Positions 35,604 to 45,041 of a stretch of DNA of 64,000 nucleotides are shown here, one piece after another. The notes beneath the pieces were generated by a model. That model was not told the origin of the DNA, made no database searches, and was given only the letters and a program-made list of their open reading frames with translations. The translations under genes and the position numbers were made by a program. Source of the DNA: Bacillota bacterium. GTDB lineage: Bacteria > Bacillota > Clostridia > Lachnospirales > Lachnospiraceae. The stretch's first letter is position 1. Every line of letters begins with the position of its first letter. The stretch lies in contig JAEYJO010000064.1 of the NCBI GenBank assembly GCA_023408815.1, positions 1 through 64,000 on the forward strand, written 5' to 3'.

Positions 35604-36620
35604 TGTATGTTTACATAATACATTATCGGGCAGATTATTTTTATAAGTGCATACATGTGAAGAATCGTTGGTAAAAGAATTAAGCTTCCTGACTTCTCGC
35701 GGATATATGCCCTTGTATTTTTTGAATAGAGTTGTAAACCTGCTATGCGAGGTATATCCAACAGATTTAGCAATGTCTCGTATCTCAAGTGCTGTTGTGG
35801 ATATTAATATTTCGGCAATATTCATTCTTTTTCTTTGTATGTATTCCGTAATACTCATATGGTATTTTTGCCTGAAAACATTTTTCAGTTTTGTACCGCT
35901 CATCATAGCAATTTTTTCAAGCAATTCTTGAGAAATATCCAGCGCATAGTGGTCGTTAATGTAATTTGCTACATTTTCAATGGTTTTTTCATCGGCTCCG
36001 GATAATTGCCTTGCTTTTGCTTGGCTTAAATAAGTGTGAAGAGTGATGCTTAACCACTCCTTAACCTTAGCCTCAAGATATATTTCAGCAGCGGGAGAAT
36101 TCATCTTGCAATTTAAAATGGAAGTTGCAAGCTTTTCCAAAGGCTTTGTTACAAGAGCCTGAGTATCAAAGAAAACATTTGATACAGTAATATGTGGAGC
36201 ATTTAAACAACAGGAAAGATATTCCGTTATCATTTTTTCTTTGAAGTTAACACCCACACTTAGATAAGGGAAATTTGCATGCAAAAGAAAGCGAAAATCC
36301 GTTCTATCTATCTTTGTAACAAACATGGTATTCGCAGTCAAAGCCTGATAGGGGTTAAAGCATTCTCCGTTAGCAGACTTAAGATAGGAGGAACCAAATA
36401 ACACATAGGGACTCATATCAGGCAGGGAGCTTATCATCATTTCTTTTTTTACAAAGAAATCATGAATATGAATAATGAATTGATCTGTTTCATAATACCA
36501 AAATATTCCGTCCATATTTTTATCTTGTATACAAAAGGTCTTGCCGGCCTGACAATATTTTTCACAGCTAGAGCAAGCTTTCCAGCCTAGAGTTTTAATA
36601 TAATCTTGAAATGTATTCAC
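35601..36620 (-). CDS. AraC family transcriptional regulator
   Basis: A 339-residue regulator with a sensor domain of unknown ligand at the N-terminus, containing a Cys-rich stretch (CSSCEKYCQAGKTFC), and an AraC-type double helix-turn-helix at about 215-315 (YALDISQELLEKIAMMSG; IRDIAKSVGYTSHSRFTTLFKKYKGIYP). GTG 36620 is chosen because GGGAGG lies 7 nt upstream on the minus strand; the frame is open five codons further up. It is divergent from the two-ABC/ECF operon and shares a symmetric promoter with it. The Cys cluster could bind metal or haem, which would fit control of a cofactor or metallophore uptake system. The final residues run into the repeat junction and may not be original. Confidence 0.88.
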   Translation of the reverse strand: MNTFQDYIKTLGWKACSSCEKYCQAGKTFCIQDKNMDGIFWYYETDQFIIHIHDFFVKKEMMISSLPDMSPYVLFGSSYLKSANGECFNPYQALTANTMFVTKIDRTDFRFLLHANFPYLSVGVNFKEKMITEYLSCCLNAPHITVSNVFFDTQALVTKPLEKLATSILNCKMNSPAAEIYLEAKVKEWLSITLHTYLSQAKARQLSGADEKTIENVANYINDHYALDISQELLEKIAMMSGTKLKNVFRQKYHMSITEYIQRKRMNIAEILISTTALEIRDIAKSVGYTSHSRFTTLFKKYKGIYPREVRKLNSFTNDSSHVCTYKNNLPDNVLCKHT

Positions 36621-36660
36621 ATGATTACCTCCCAATACCTTGATTAGACAATGATACGAT

Positions 36661-36734
36661 TAGACATAATTAACTGAGACGTATTGTATCATATTTTGAC
36701 TCATGATACAATACGTTCCAGCTAATTGTGTCTA
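36661..36734. promoter_or_regulatory. Symmetric divergent promoter in a long inverted repeat
   Basis: ACGTATTGTATCA (36679-36691) is an exact reverse complement of 36704-36716. Because of the symmetry both strands carry TTGTAT, a 17-bp spacer and TACAAT: plus strand 36684-36689 and 36707-36712; minus strand 36711-36706 and 36688-36683. An outer imperfect inverted repeat (36661-36676 with 36719-36734, 14 of 16) encloses it. The two promoters occupy the same DNA and should exclude each other. Confidence 0.8.
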
Positions 36735-36763
36735 AATGTAATAATGTAAAGGAGAATGAATTC

Positions 36764-38521
36764 ATGTTAAAAGTTTATAAAAAACTGCTTTTTTATGTGC
36801 CAAAAGAAAAATGGTTGGCGTATTTGGCAATAGCATCTACAGCTATATCTACCCTGATTACCGTATCATCATATTATTATATGTATGAGTTTCTTGATGA
36901 ACTTATCATCAGGAATAAAGCCGAGGATGCATTTTATTATGCAGTTAGGATTGTTGGATTCTTAGTAACGGGCTCTGTTGTTTATATGCTTTCTGTATTG
37001 TTGACGCATGTTCTTGGATTTAGACTGGAAACAAACTTAAGAAAAAAGGGAATTGATGGTCTGATGAATGCCAGCTTTAAATTTTTTGATTTAAATTCAT
37101 CCGGCAGAACCAGACAGCTCATTGATGACAATGCGGCGCAAACGCATAGCATTGTTGCCCATCTAATACCGGATAATGCGGGTGCTGTGCTTACTCCGAT
37201 ATTGGTATTAGCGATTGGATTTGTAGTAGATGTAAAAGTGGGGATTGTACTTGTTGTTTTTACAATAGTGGGAGCCGGACAAATTTTTTTGATGTCCGGA
37301 GATAAGAAATTTATGGCTATTTATCAAACGGCATTGGAAAAGATGAATAGTGAAGTTGTTGAGTATGTACGCGGGATGCAGGTGGTTAAGATTTTTGGTG
37401 CCAGTGTTGCTTCCTTTAAAGCATTACATAAAGCAATTATAGATTACTCAGAATATGCGCTCAATTATTCTATGAGCTGCAGAACGCCCTATTTAAGGTT
37501 TCAGGTTGTTTTTTTGGGTGTAATTCCTATTTTAACTCCGTTCATGGTTTTGATGATGGATATACATTCCGCGCCGAAAATAATAGCAGTTCATTTAATT
37601 ATGGTATTGTTCCTCAGCGGAGTTTTATTCAGTGGATTTATGAAGATTATGTACGTTTCCATGTATGCTTATATGGGAACAGCGGCGGTTGAAAAGTTAG
37701 AAAAAATCTTTGAAGAAATGTACAAAGACAAATTAGAATTTGGGACATTGGATAAATTTGAAAATTATGATATAGAATTTGAAAAGGTTAGCTTTGGATA
37801 TTCTGATGAAAAGATTTTAGACAATCTTAGTTTTAAGCTTGTATCCAATAAGAGTTACGCTTTGGTCGGCGATTCGGGAAGCGGCAAGTCAACGATTGCA
37901 AAATTAATATCCGGATTCTACAGGATTCAGTCAGGAGCAATTAAAATCGGAGGTAAAAACATTGCGAGTTATAGCGAGGAAGCTATTATAAAAAGCATTG
38001 CTTTTGTTTTTCAAGATAGCAAGCTGTTTAAGATGAGCATTTTTGAAAATGTGAAAACGGCTAAGCCGGGGGCAACAAAAGAAGAGGTGTTAGAAGCACT
38101 TCATCTTGCAGGGTGTGATGAACTGCTAAATAAGTTTCCCCAAAAAGAGCATACGGTAATAGGTGCGAAAGGGGTGTTTTTGTCAGGAGGAGAAAAGCAA
38201 AGAATTGCTATTGCAAGAGCTATTCTAAAAAATGCTGCTATCATTATAATGGATGAAGCCAGTGCGGCTGTGGATCCTGAAAATGAGCATGAATTGCAAA
38301 AAGCTTTTAAAAATTTGATTCAAGGGAAAACGGTTATTATGATTGCTCACAGACTCAGCAGTATTAGAGCGGTAGACGAAATACTGGTAATGGAAAAAGG
38401 CAAAATTATAGAAAGAGGCAATGATACGGAGTTAATGAGAAAAGGCGGCAGGTATAGCTATTTTCAAGAGCTTTACCTAAAAGCAAATGATTGGAGGGTA
38501 CGTCATGGGCAGGTTATTTAA
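36764..38521 (+). CDS. ABC half-transporter, exporter fold (permease-ATPase), first of pair
   Basis: A 585-residue protein with a six-helix type IV membrane domain (about 1-310) and a C-terminal ATPase: Walker A GDSGSGKST near 369, signature LSGGEKQ near 473, Walker B IIIMDEAS and the H-loop IMIAHR. It forms a likely heterodimer with the next product, which overlaps it by 17 bp. Exporter-fold pairs of this kind next to ECF components and an AraC regulator may act in import, as IrtAB does for siderophores. Substrate is not shown by sequence. AAAGGAG precedes ATG 36764. Confidence 0.88.
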   Translation: MLKVYKKLLFYVPKEKWLAYLAIASTAISTLITVSSYYYMYEFLDELIIRNKAEDAFYYAVRIVGFLVTGSVVYMLSVLLTHVLGFRLETNLRKKGIDGLMNASFKFFDLNSSGRTRQLIDDNAAQTHSIVAHLIPDNAGAVLTPILVLAIGFVVDVKVGIVLVVFTIVGAGQIFLMSGDKKFMAIYQTALEKMNSEVVEYVRGMQVVKIFGASVASFKALHKAIIDYSEYALNYSMSCRTPYLRFQVVFLGVIPILTPFMVLMMDIHSAPKIIAVHLIMVLFLSGVLFSGFMKIMYVSMYAYMGTAAVEKLEKIFEEMYKDKLEFGTLDKFENYDIEFEKVSFGYSDEKILDNLSFKLVSNKSYALVGDSGSGKSTIAKLISGFYRIQSGAIKIGGKNIASYSEEAIIKSIAFVFQDSKLFKMSIFENVKTAKPGATKEEVLEALHLAGCDELLNKFPQKEHTVIGAKGVFLSGGEKQRIAIARAILKNAAIIIMDEASAAVDPENEHELQKAFKNLIQGKTVIMIAHRLSSIRAVDEILVMEKGKIIERGNDTELMRKGGRYSYFQELYLKANDWRVRHGQVI

Positions 38522-40226
38522 GAGATGGTTTGCGTTAACGGAGAAAGGCGCAGCTGATTTGGTCAAATCCAGCCTTGCATCCTTTTGGGTATATATTATT
38601 AATATGTTTCCGGCTATATTACTTATGATATTGTTCGATGAGCTTGTTCTGGGAAATACAAAAAACAATGTCTTTTATATAGGATTTTCTGTTGTAATAC
38701 TTGTTATCATGTTTGTTCTTCTTAGGATGGAATATAATACGATGTACAATTCGACCTATAAGGAGAGTGCGAACTTAAGATTAGGTATTGCAGATACATT
38801 AAGTAAGCTTCCGCTTTCTTATTTTTCCAAACATAATTTGTCAGATCTGTCACAGACAATTATGGCAGATGTTTCGGCTATAGAACACGCTATGAGTCAT
38901 GCAATGTCAAAGACAATAGGCTTCTTTTTGTTTCTGCCTTTGGTATCACTGCTCTTGTTAATAGGAAACTTAAAGCTGGGATTAGCCGTTATCCTGCCAA
39001 TTCTATTTGGTTTTCTGCTAATTGTTTGGTCTAAGAAAATCCAACTAAAGGAAAATATCAAATATTATACAAAGCTTAGAGATAATTCGGATAGCTTTCA
39101 AGAAGCCATTGAATTACAACAGGAAATTAAGAGTTTTTCCATGACAAACAAAATAAAACAGAGTTTATATCAAAAAATGGATGAGGCGGAAAAAATTCAT
39201 TTAAAGACTGAGCTTACAGCTGCCGTACCTCTTCTTTTATCAGGGCTTGTGGTACAAAGCGCATTTGCAATTGTAATACTGATAGGAACAGGACTGTTTA
39301 TAAAGGGCGAGATCAATGCCTTGTATTTGATTGGCTATATTTTGGTTTCCATAAAAATCAAAGAGGCTGTAGATGGGGTGAGCCAAAATATTGCAGAGCT
39401 TTATTACATAGATTCCATGATCGATCGCATTAAAGAAATAAGAAATACAAAAACTCAAAAGGGAGAAGATAAAGTAATATCAAATTATAATATAGAGCTA
39501 AGCAATGTATCCTTTGCTTATAACGATGATACACAGGTTCTGAAAAATATTAGTTTTACGGCCGATCAAAATGAAGTTACTGCTCTTGTGGGGCTGTCGG
39601 GATGCGGAAAAACAAGTATTCTTCGTTTGATTTCAAGATTATATGATTACGATAATGGAACAATTAAGATTGGTGGAGTGGATATTAAAGCAATTTCTAC
39701 AAAATCACTATTTGAAAAAACGTCTATTGTTTTTCAAGATGTAACTCTTTTTAATACAACAATAATGGAAAATATCCGAATTGGAAATAAAAATGCATCT
39801 AATCAGGAAGTGAGAGAAGCGGCCCGGCTTGCAAACTGTGAGGAATTTGTTATGGGTCTTTCGGATGGATACGATACTGTAATTGGTGAAAACGGAGCGA
39901 CCTTATCCGGAGGAGAGAGACAAAGATTGTCTATTGCGAGAGCCTTTTTAAAAAACGCACCTATTATCATTCTGGATGAGATTGCCGCTTCCTTAGATGT
40001 GGATAATGAGAAAAAAATACAGGAAAGTTTAAATTTATTAACAAAAAACAAAACAGTTATTATTATTTCACATAGGCTTAAGTCCATTGAGAATGTCGAT
40101 AAAATTGTTGTTATCGATCATGGAGAGGTTGAAGCGTTTGGAAAGCATAAGGAGTTGCTCGGAAAATCAAGAACCTATCATAATCTGGTAGAAAAAGCCA
40201 GACTTGCAGAAGCGTTTAAATACTAG
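38505..40226 (+). CDS. ABC half-transporter, exporter fold, second of pair
   Basis: A 573-residue partner of the preceding protein: membrane domain about 1-320, then ATPase with GLSGCGKTS near 363, LSGGERQ near 467, IIILDEIAASLD and ISHRLKS. Both ATP sites keep the Walker B Glu, so neither is obviously degenerate. The start ATG 38505 has TTGGAGGG 8 nt upstream and lies inside the end of the first gene, implying coupling and equal dosage. ECF transporter genes follow 15 bp downstream. Confidence 0.88.
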   Translation: MGRLFKRWFALTEKGAADLVKSSLASFWVYIINMFPAILLMILFDELVLGNTKNNVFYIGFSVVILVIMFVLLRMEYNTMYNSTYKESANLRLGIADTLSKLPLSYFSKHNLSDLSQTIMADVSAIEHAMSHAMSKTIGFFLFLPLVSLLLLIGNLKLGLAVILPILFGFLLIVWSKKIQLKENIKYYTKLRDNSDSFQEAIELQQEIKSFSMTNKIKQSLYQKMDEAEKIHLKTELTAAVPLLLSGLVVQSAFAIVILIGTGLFIKGEINALYLIGYILVSIKIKEAVDGVSQNIAELYYIDSMIDRIKEIRNTKTQKGEDKVISNYNIELSNVSFAYNDDTQVLKNISFTADQNEVTALVGLSGCGKTSILRLISRLYDYDNGTIKIGGVDIKAISTKSLFEKTSIVFQDVTLFNTTIMENIRIGNKNASNQEVREAARLANCEEFVMGLSDGYDTVIGENGATLSGGERQRLSIARAFLKNAPIIILDEIAASLDVDNEKKIQESLNLLTKNKTVIIISHRLKSIENVDKIVVIDHGEVEAFGKHKELLGKSRTYHNLVEKARLAEAFKY

Positions 40227-40241
40227 AAGGGAGGAATTCTT

Positions 40242-40910
40242 ATGAAAATACATCCAATCTTGATTTTTGCGTTTAATCTTATGGTACCAATTACGCTTTT
40301 GTTTCCAACGACTGCTAAGCTTCATTACTTTTTTCTGGCAATTAGCTTAACGGTACTTATCATAAGCAGAAAATATAAGAGGTGCCTGAAATTGGGGATT
40401 GTTTACCTGATTCTATTTGCAGTGTATCATTTGACTTTCAATACAAATAATCAGTTGGCACAGTTTGCGGCAGTTTCTTCGCTGATTTTTATGCAGTTTA
40501 TCCCATGCTTTATAATGGCCACGGTATTGATTTGCGATTATACGCCTACTGAGATTGTTTCTTCGCTGGAACTGCTGCATTTACCCAAAACATTTATTGT
40601 GGCAATTGCAATTACGATCCGCTATATACCTACTTTTAGAAAGGAATTTAAATTTATTAAGGAATCCATGAGATTAAGGGGAATTTCTTATACATGGAAG
40701 AAGCCTATAAGAAGTTTTGAATACTTTTTAGTGCCGCAGCTTTTCAGATGTGCAAATCTCTCGGATGAGATTACTGCGGCAGGCTTGAGCAAGGGAATAA
40801 CCAATCCGATTGCTCGTACATCATATTATGAAATAAGAATGCGGGCATATGATTATATCTTGTTAATTATTTTGCTTTTTGGAACGGCGGGAGTGATATT
40901 ATGGCATTGA
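40242..40910 (+). CDS. ECF transporter T component (CbiQ/EcfT family)
   Basis: A 222-residue membrane protein with about five helices. The coupling motif between membrane helices and ATPase shows as RLRGISYTWKKP (around 145-155) and the AAGLSKGI motif near 182, the two Ala-Arg-Gly-type helices of EcfT, here with slight variation. It links the S component to the double ATPase encoded next. AAGGGAGG precedes ATG 40242. Its stop overlaps the next start by 10 bp. Confidence 0.88.
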   Translation: MKIHPILIFAFNLMVPITLLFPTTAKLHYFFLAISLTVLIISRKYKRCLKLGIVYLILFAVYHLTFNTNNQLAQFAAVSSLIFMQFIPCFIMATVLICDYTPTEIVSSLELLHLPKTFIVAIAITIRYIPTFRKEFKFIKESMRLRGISYTWKKPIRSFEYFLVPQLFRCANLSDEITAAGLSKGITNPIARTSYYEIRMRAYDYILLIILLFGTAGVILWH

Positions 40911-42319
40911 TAGAATCAAAAAATTATTCATTTTCTTACTTAAATACAAGTGAAAGTGCACTGCATAATATTAATTTTTTAATCGAATCCCCGGAAATCA
41001 TTCTTATTGCAGGTGATAGCGGCAGCGGAAAATCAACTTTCTTAAAGTCCTTTAATGGTTTAATTCCCAATTTAGTAGAAGGCGAAATAAAGGGAGAAAG
41101 AATTCTTAATAATAAGTCGATCTTGGAAATGCCTGTTTACGAAATCAGCCGTGATGTTGGAAATGTGTTTCAAAATCCGCGAGGTCAATTTTTTACGTTA
41201 AATTCTACGGCAGAAGTAGTGTTTCCCATGGAGAATTATGGATATTCTCGTGATGAAATGGAAAAAAAGCTGCAAGAGCTGAAAAAGAACTTTCCTCTTG
41301 ATAAGGTATTAAATAAAGATATTTACAATTTGTCAAGCGGAGAACGGCAGATACTGGCACTGGTTTCATCCGTTACTTTATCTCCTAAGCTTCTTTTTTT
41401 TGATGAGCCGTCGGCAAATTTAGATTATGGCAATGCCATGCGTCTGAGAGAAACAATTAAGAAGTTGAAAGAGCAAGGTATGACAGTAATTGTTGCTGAT
41501 CATAGGTTTTACTACTTAAATGATATGATTGACAGAGCTTTTTTAATTGAAGAAGGCGCACTCAAAATTTTTGATAGTGAGAAAAGTTTTAAAGATAGTG
41601 ACTATAATACGCGCAGTTTTGATCTGTTCCATCTGGATTTGCCCTATAGACCGAAGGAGAAAAAGGGTGAGGTGGTCGCGAGCCTGGAGAACGTATCTAA
41701 GCTTCATGTGCTGAAAAATGTATCGATAAATTTTTATAAGCATGATGTGGTTTGCATTGTGGGAAACAACGGTGTGGGTAAAACCATGCTGGCTAATATG
41801 TTAACCAAAGGCCTTATTCCGGATAGCGGAGAAGTGAATATAAAGGACATGCCTTTTTACATTATGCAGGATGCGGACTATCAATTATTTGGATCCAGTG
41901 TATATGATGAGCTTACAATTGGAAGGAGCAAGGCGGAGGAGAGGGAAATTGTTAAGGTATTAAAGGCATTAAATCTCTACCACATGAAGGAACGGCATCC
42001 CTTTGATTTAAGCGGAGGTGAAAAGCAACGGCTTCAAATTTGCATGGCATTGCTCAGCAAAAGCTCGCTTATTATTTTTGACGAACCCACAAGCGGTCTT
42101 GATGTCAAATCAATGAAGTTGGTATCTGAGGAAATAGAAAAAATAAGAAAATCCACATCTGTTTTAATCATTTCTCATGATTATGAATTTATCAGGCGTG
42201 TGGCAAATCGTATCGTTTATATAAAAGAAGGAACTGTAGATAAAGACTTTGAACTGGGTGAGGAAACAATACAACAATTAAATAGGATTTTCATGGAAAT
42301 GGAGGAAAAGCATGAATAG
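40901..42319 (+). CDS. ECF transporter duplicated ATPase (A component)
   Basis: A 472-residue protein with two complete ATPase domains. The first has GDSGSGKST near residue 37, LSSGERQ near 147 and LLFFDEPSANLD; the second has GNNGVGKTM near 288, LSGGEKQ near 371 and LIIFDEPTSGLD. The two domains replace the usual EcfA/EcfA' pair in one chain. It overlaps the T gene by 10 bp and the S gene by 8 bp, so the three are translated together. Confidence 0.9.
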   Translation: MALIESKNYSFSYLNTSESALHNINFLIESPEIILIAGDSGSGKSTFLKSFNGLIPNLVEGEIKGERILNNKSILEMPVYEISRDVGNVFQNPRGQFFTLNSTAEVVFPMENYGYSRDEMEKKLQELKKNFPLDKVLNKDIYNLSSGERQILALVSSVTLSPKLLFFDEPSANLDYGNAMRLRETIKKLKEQGMTVIVADHRFYYLNDMIDRAFLIEEGALKIFDSEKSFKDSDYNTRSFDLFHLDLPYRPKEKKGEVVASLENVSKLHVLKNVSINFYKHDVVCIVGNNGVGKTMLANMLTKGLIPDSGEVNIKDMPFYIMQDADYQLFGSSVYDELTIGRSKAEEREIVKVLKALNLYHMKERHPFDLSGGEKQRLQICMALLSKSSLIIFDEPTSGLDVKSMKLVSEEIEKIRKSTSVLIISHDYEFIRRVANRIVYIKEGTVDKDFELGEETIQQLNRIFMEMEEKHE

Positions 42320-42923
42320 GAAAATAAAAATAAAGGATATTGTGTTAATAGCTCTTCTTACAGCATTATATATGATTTTGTACATGGTGGCTATGGTGCC
42401 GGTATCGGCCTTGGGCGCATTTGGACATGCAATCAGCCCGGGAATCTGTGGATTTATTACAGGTGCTATTATCTATTTTATAAATAGAAAAATAGGAAAG
42501 ATGTGGGAATATACAATAATGACGGGATTGGTAATGGGAGCGTTTGCATTGATGGGCGGAGGGTATCTGCCGTGGCTGGTAACATCAATGGTAACGGCAG
42601 TGATTGCAGATTTCATTGCATCAAGGGGCAATAAGGCTTCTGCTTTAAAGCTTGCAATTGCTTCAGGAATTATGCACGTTGGTCAAGCATGGGGCGCTAT
42701 TATTCCGTCGACATTTTTCTTAGATAATTATAGGGATACATGGATAGCGAGAGGGCAGACGGCGGAGACTATGGATGCCGGAATAAAATATACCACGGGT
42801 GCATTAGGGGTTTTATCCACAGGGGTAACCTTTGTTCTTGCTTTTATTGGAGTCTATATTGGTCACTTTATCCTAAAAAAACACTTTAAAGAAGATAGAA
42901 CAAATAACCATATCCCCGCTTGA
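42312..42923 (+). CDS. ECF transporter S component, MptD/Trep_Strep-like
   Basis: A 203-residue membrane protein with about five or six helices, starting MNRKIKIKDIVLIALLTALYMILY. GAFGHAISPGICGFITGAI and the GGGYLPWLV region fit the MptD/Trep_Strep group of putative S components. The S component binds the ligand and sets specificity; the ligand of this group is not established to my knowledge. Its company with an AraC regulator and a pair of exporter-fold transporters hints at a metal complex, haem or cobalamin-like compound. That is inference. Confidence 0.8.
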   Translation: MNRKIKIKDIVLIALLTALYMILYMVAMVPVSALGAFGHAISPGICGFITGAIIYFINRKIGKMWEYTIMTGLVMGAFALMGGGYLPWLVTSMVTAVIADFIASRGNKASALKLAIASGIMHVGQAWGAIIPSTFFLDNYRDTWIARGQTAETMDAGIKYTTGALGVLSTGVTFVLAFIGVYIGHFILKKHFKEDRTNNHIPA

Positions 42924-42947
42924 AAAAATTCTTCTCTTTGATATACT
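42920..42947 (+). promoter_or_regulatory. Promoter of the double-sensor LacI gene
   Basis: TTGAAA (42920-42925), 16 bp, TATACT (42942-42947). The sequence CTCTTTGATATACTGAAAT around the -10 box recurs before the CoA-binding pseudogene at about 51545-51563. Confidence 0.55.
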
Positions 42948-42978
42948 GAAATAAAATATCATATAAAGAGGTAGTTTT

Positions 42979-44979
42979 ATGGGGAAAAATAAAAAGGTAA
43001 CTATTACAGAAATTGCAAAGTTGGCGGAGGTATCTATCGCAACAGTTTCACATGTTATTAATAAAACGAGATATGTAAAACCTGAACTGGCAAATAAAAT
43101 CGAAAAGATAATTCAGGAAACGGGATACATTGAAAAAGTTATAGAGAAAGAAAATAAACTTAGAATAGGACGGGATTCTATTATTGTAGTCGTGCTGCCC
43201 AATATAGAAAGTGCGGTATATCGCGGAATAGTAAAGCAGTTGCGTAATCAGATCTGTGCACAGGGCTATCAGTTCCTCGTTGCCATTACGAACGATAGTA
43301 TAAATGAAGAAGCTCAGATAATAGAAAGTCTTATAAAAAATAAAAGAGTCGCCGGAATCGTTGAGGTTCCTTTAAGCAATAAGACGTCGGATTATAAGAG
43401 TCTGCTGGATTCTCAAATACCGTTTGTCTGTGTGGAGCGAAGCGTATTGAATGAAAATATTGATTCGGTTGTATTTAAGGATAGAGAGGCAATATATAAG
43501 GGGACAGACTACTTGCTTGAATGCGGACATAAAAACCTTCTTTTGCTGAGGGAAAAAACAGAAAGTACGACTCGTGAAGAGCGGACAAAAGGGTATTTGG
43601 AAGCATTGACGAATCATAAAATTAATGTCAATAATGCCAATATGGTCGATATTGATTTAAAGCAGGCGGAAGACAAATGCTGCATTCTCATGCAAAAGGC
43701 CTTAAAAAATGTTATGCCTACGGCAGTGATCGCAAGTGGTAACCGGCTTACCTTATATTTATTGAAGGTACTCAAAGAAATGGGATTAGAATGTCCTTCG
43801 GAAATATCGGTCATTGGATTTGGGGATGAAGCGTGGAGTGAATTAATGTATCCGCCTCTTACCATTCTGGAAAGAGATGTGGAGGGGCTTGCTAATCTTG
43901 CGGCAAATATACTTTTTGAGAAGATCAATACAGGGAAAATAATAACCAGAGAGCGTTATGCAAATGTTGAATTGCATGTGCGCAAGTCAACGAAAATGCT
44001 GGACAATGGGCCGTATGGAGAAAAAGCCGAGTCTCCGGAAGGAATCATACTATCGAAGGAAGAAAAGAAAATGTTAAAGCTTGGCCGCTTCAGAGTTGCG
44101 ATTTCCTTGCATTATACAGGAACAGCATGGGCGGAGCTGCATGAAAGAGGAATAAGAGATGAATTTGAGCGTTTGGGAATAAATGTCATATCAGTGATGG
44201 ATGCGCATTTTGATTCACAGCTTCAAAATGCACAACTGGAAGGGATTTTGCTGCAGCATCCGGATGCGGTGATTGCGATTCCTACGGATGATAAGGCTAC
44301 GGCGGGAAAATTTCAGGAGCTTTCAACGGTTTCCAAGCTGGTATTTATAAGTAATGTTCCGGAAAACATCGGAAAAAATAGCTATGTATCTTGTGTGTCG
44401 GTAAATGAATGGGAGAATGGAACGAATACGGGCCGCTTAATGGGCGAATATTTTAAGGATAGGCGAAAGGTAAAAGTTGGTTTTATTAATCATGGAGCAA
44501 TGTTTTATGGAACCAGGGCAAGAGATTCTGCGGCAGAAAAAATAATAACAGATAATTTTGTGAACATAGATATTGTCAGCAGCAGGGGGTTTGGCCAGAT
44601 AGAGAACGCATACCATGTATGTAAGGAAATGCTTACCTCTTATCCGGAAATTGAAGCTTTATATGTAAGCTGGGATCAACCGGCATTACAGGCAATCAGG
44701 GCACTGAAGGAGCTTGAACGGCAGGACATTGCGGTATTTACAACGGATTTAGATTACGAAATAGCGAAGCATATCAAAACGGGGATTGTGAAAGGGCTTA
44801 GTACGCAAAGACCGTATGAGCAGGGAAAAGCGGCAGCGCTTATTGTTGCAAAATCTCTGGTATGTAACCAAGTGCCTAAATATGTCGGAGTACAACCTTA
44901 CGTGGTTGAGCCAAAACAGTTGCGGAGGGCGTGGAAAGATATTTTTTATGAAACGATGCCAAAGGAATTAGAAAAATAA
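42979..44979 (+). CDS. LacI-type regulator with two periplasmic-binding-like domains
   Basis: A 666-residue protein, twice the usual LacI length. A LacI helix-turn-helix occupies about 7-50 (VTITEIAKLAEVSIATVSHVI). A LacI-type sensor (about 67-345) ends in EISVIGFGDEAWSEL and LTILERDVEGL. A second sugar-binding domain (about 375-640) is of the ribose/xylose ABC-binding type (FRVAISLHYTGTAWAEL, PDAVIAIPTD, IAVFTTDLDYEIAKHI). The frame is continuous, so this is a true fusion. It precedes a ribose-type ABC operon with three TTTACGTAAA boxes upstream, its probable targets. AAAGAGGTAG precedes ATG 42979. Confidence 0.88.
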   Translation: MGKNKKVTITEIAKLAEVSIATVSHVINKTRYVKPELANKIEKIIQETGYIEKVIEKENKLRIGRDSIIVVVLPNIESAVYRGIVKQLRNQICAQGYQFLVAITNDSINEEAQIIESLIKNKRVAGIVEVPLSNKTSDYKSLLDSQIPFVCVERSVLNENIDSVVFKDREAIYKGTDYLLECGHKNLLLLREKTESTTREERTKGYLEALTNHKINVNNANMVDIDLKQAEDKCCILMQKALKNVMPTAVIASGNRLTLYLLKVLKEMGLECPSEISVIGFGDEAWSELMYPPLTILERDVEGLANLAANILFEKINTGKIITRERYANVELHVRKSTKMLDNGPYGEKAESPEGIILSKEEKKMLKLGRFRVAISLHYTGTAWAELHERGIRDEFERLGINVISVMDAHFDSQLQNAQLEGILLQHPDAVIAIPTDDKATAGKFQELSTVSKLVFISNVPENIGKNSYVSCVSVNEWENGTNTGRLMGEYFKDRRKVKVGFINHGAMFYGTRARDSAAEKIITDNFVNIDIVSSRGFGQIENAYHVCKEMLTSYPEIEALYVSWDQPALQAIRALKELERQDIAVFTTDLDYEIAKHIKTGIVKGLSTQRPYEQGKAAALIVAKSLVCNQVPKYVGVQPYVVEPKQLRRAWKDIFYETMPKELEK

Positions 44980-45002
44980 TAATAGACATAATGATTTATG
45001 GT

Positions 45003-45037
45003 AAAAAGAAGAGAGACGTTAGTCTTTCTTTTTTTGC
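45003..45037 (+). terminator. Terminator after double-sensor LacI gene
   Basis: AAAGAAGAGAGAC pairs with GTCTTTCTTTTTT over a GTTA loop and runs into a T tract. It isolates the regulator gene from the ABC operon. Confidence 0.8.
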
Positions 45038-45041
45038 AAAA

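Larger units (their letters stand above)
35211..35608 (+). repeat. Left direct repeat of a decayed two-gene module
   Basis: Bases 35380-35608 match 51915-52130 at what I estimate by eye as over 90% identity; upstream, 35211-35369 matches the two ends of 51600-51881. The module is CoA-binding-gene remnant, convergent terminator, 3' end of a ROK gene. Homology ends at about 35608 within the terminal codons of the AraC gene. The second copy lies 16.4 kb downstream in the same orientation. Confidence 0.88.
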
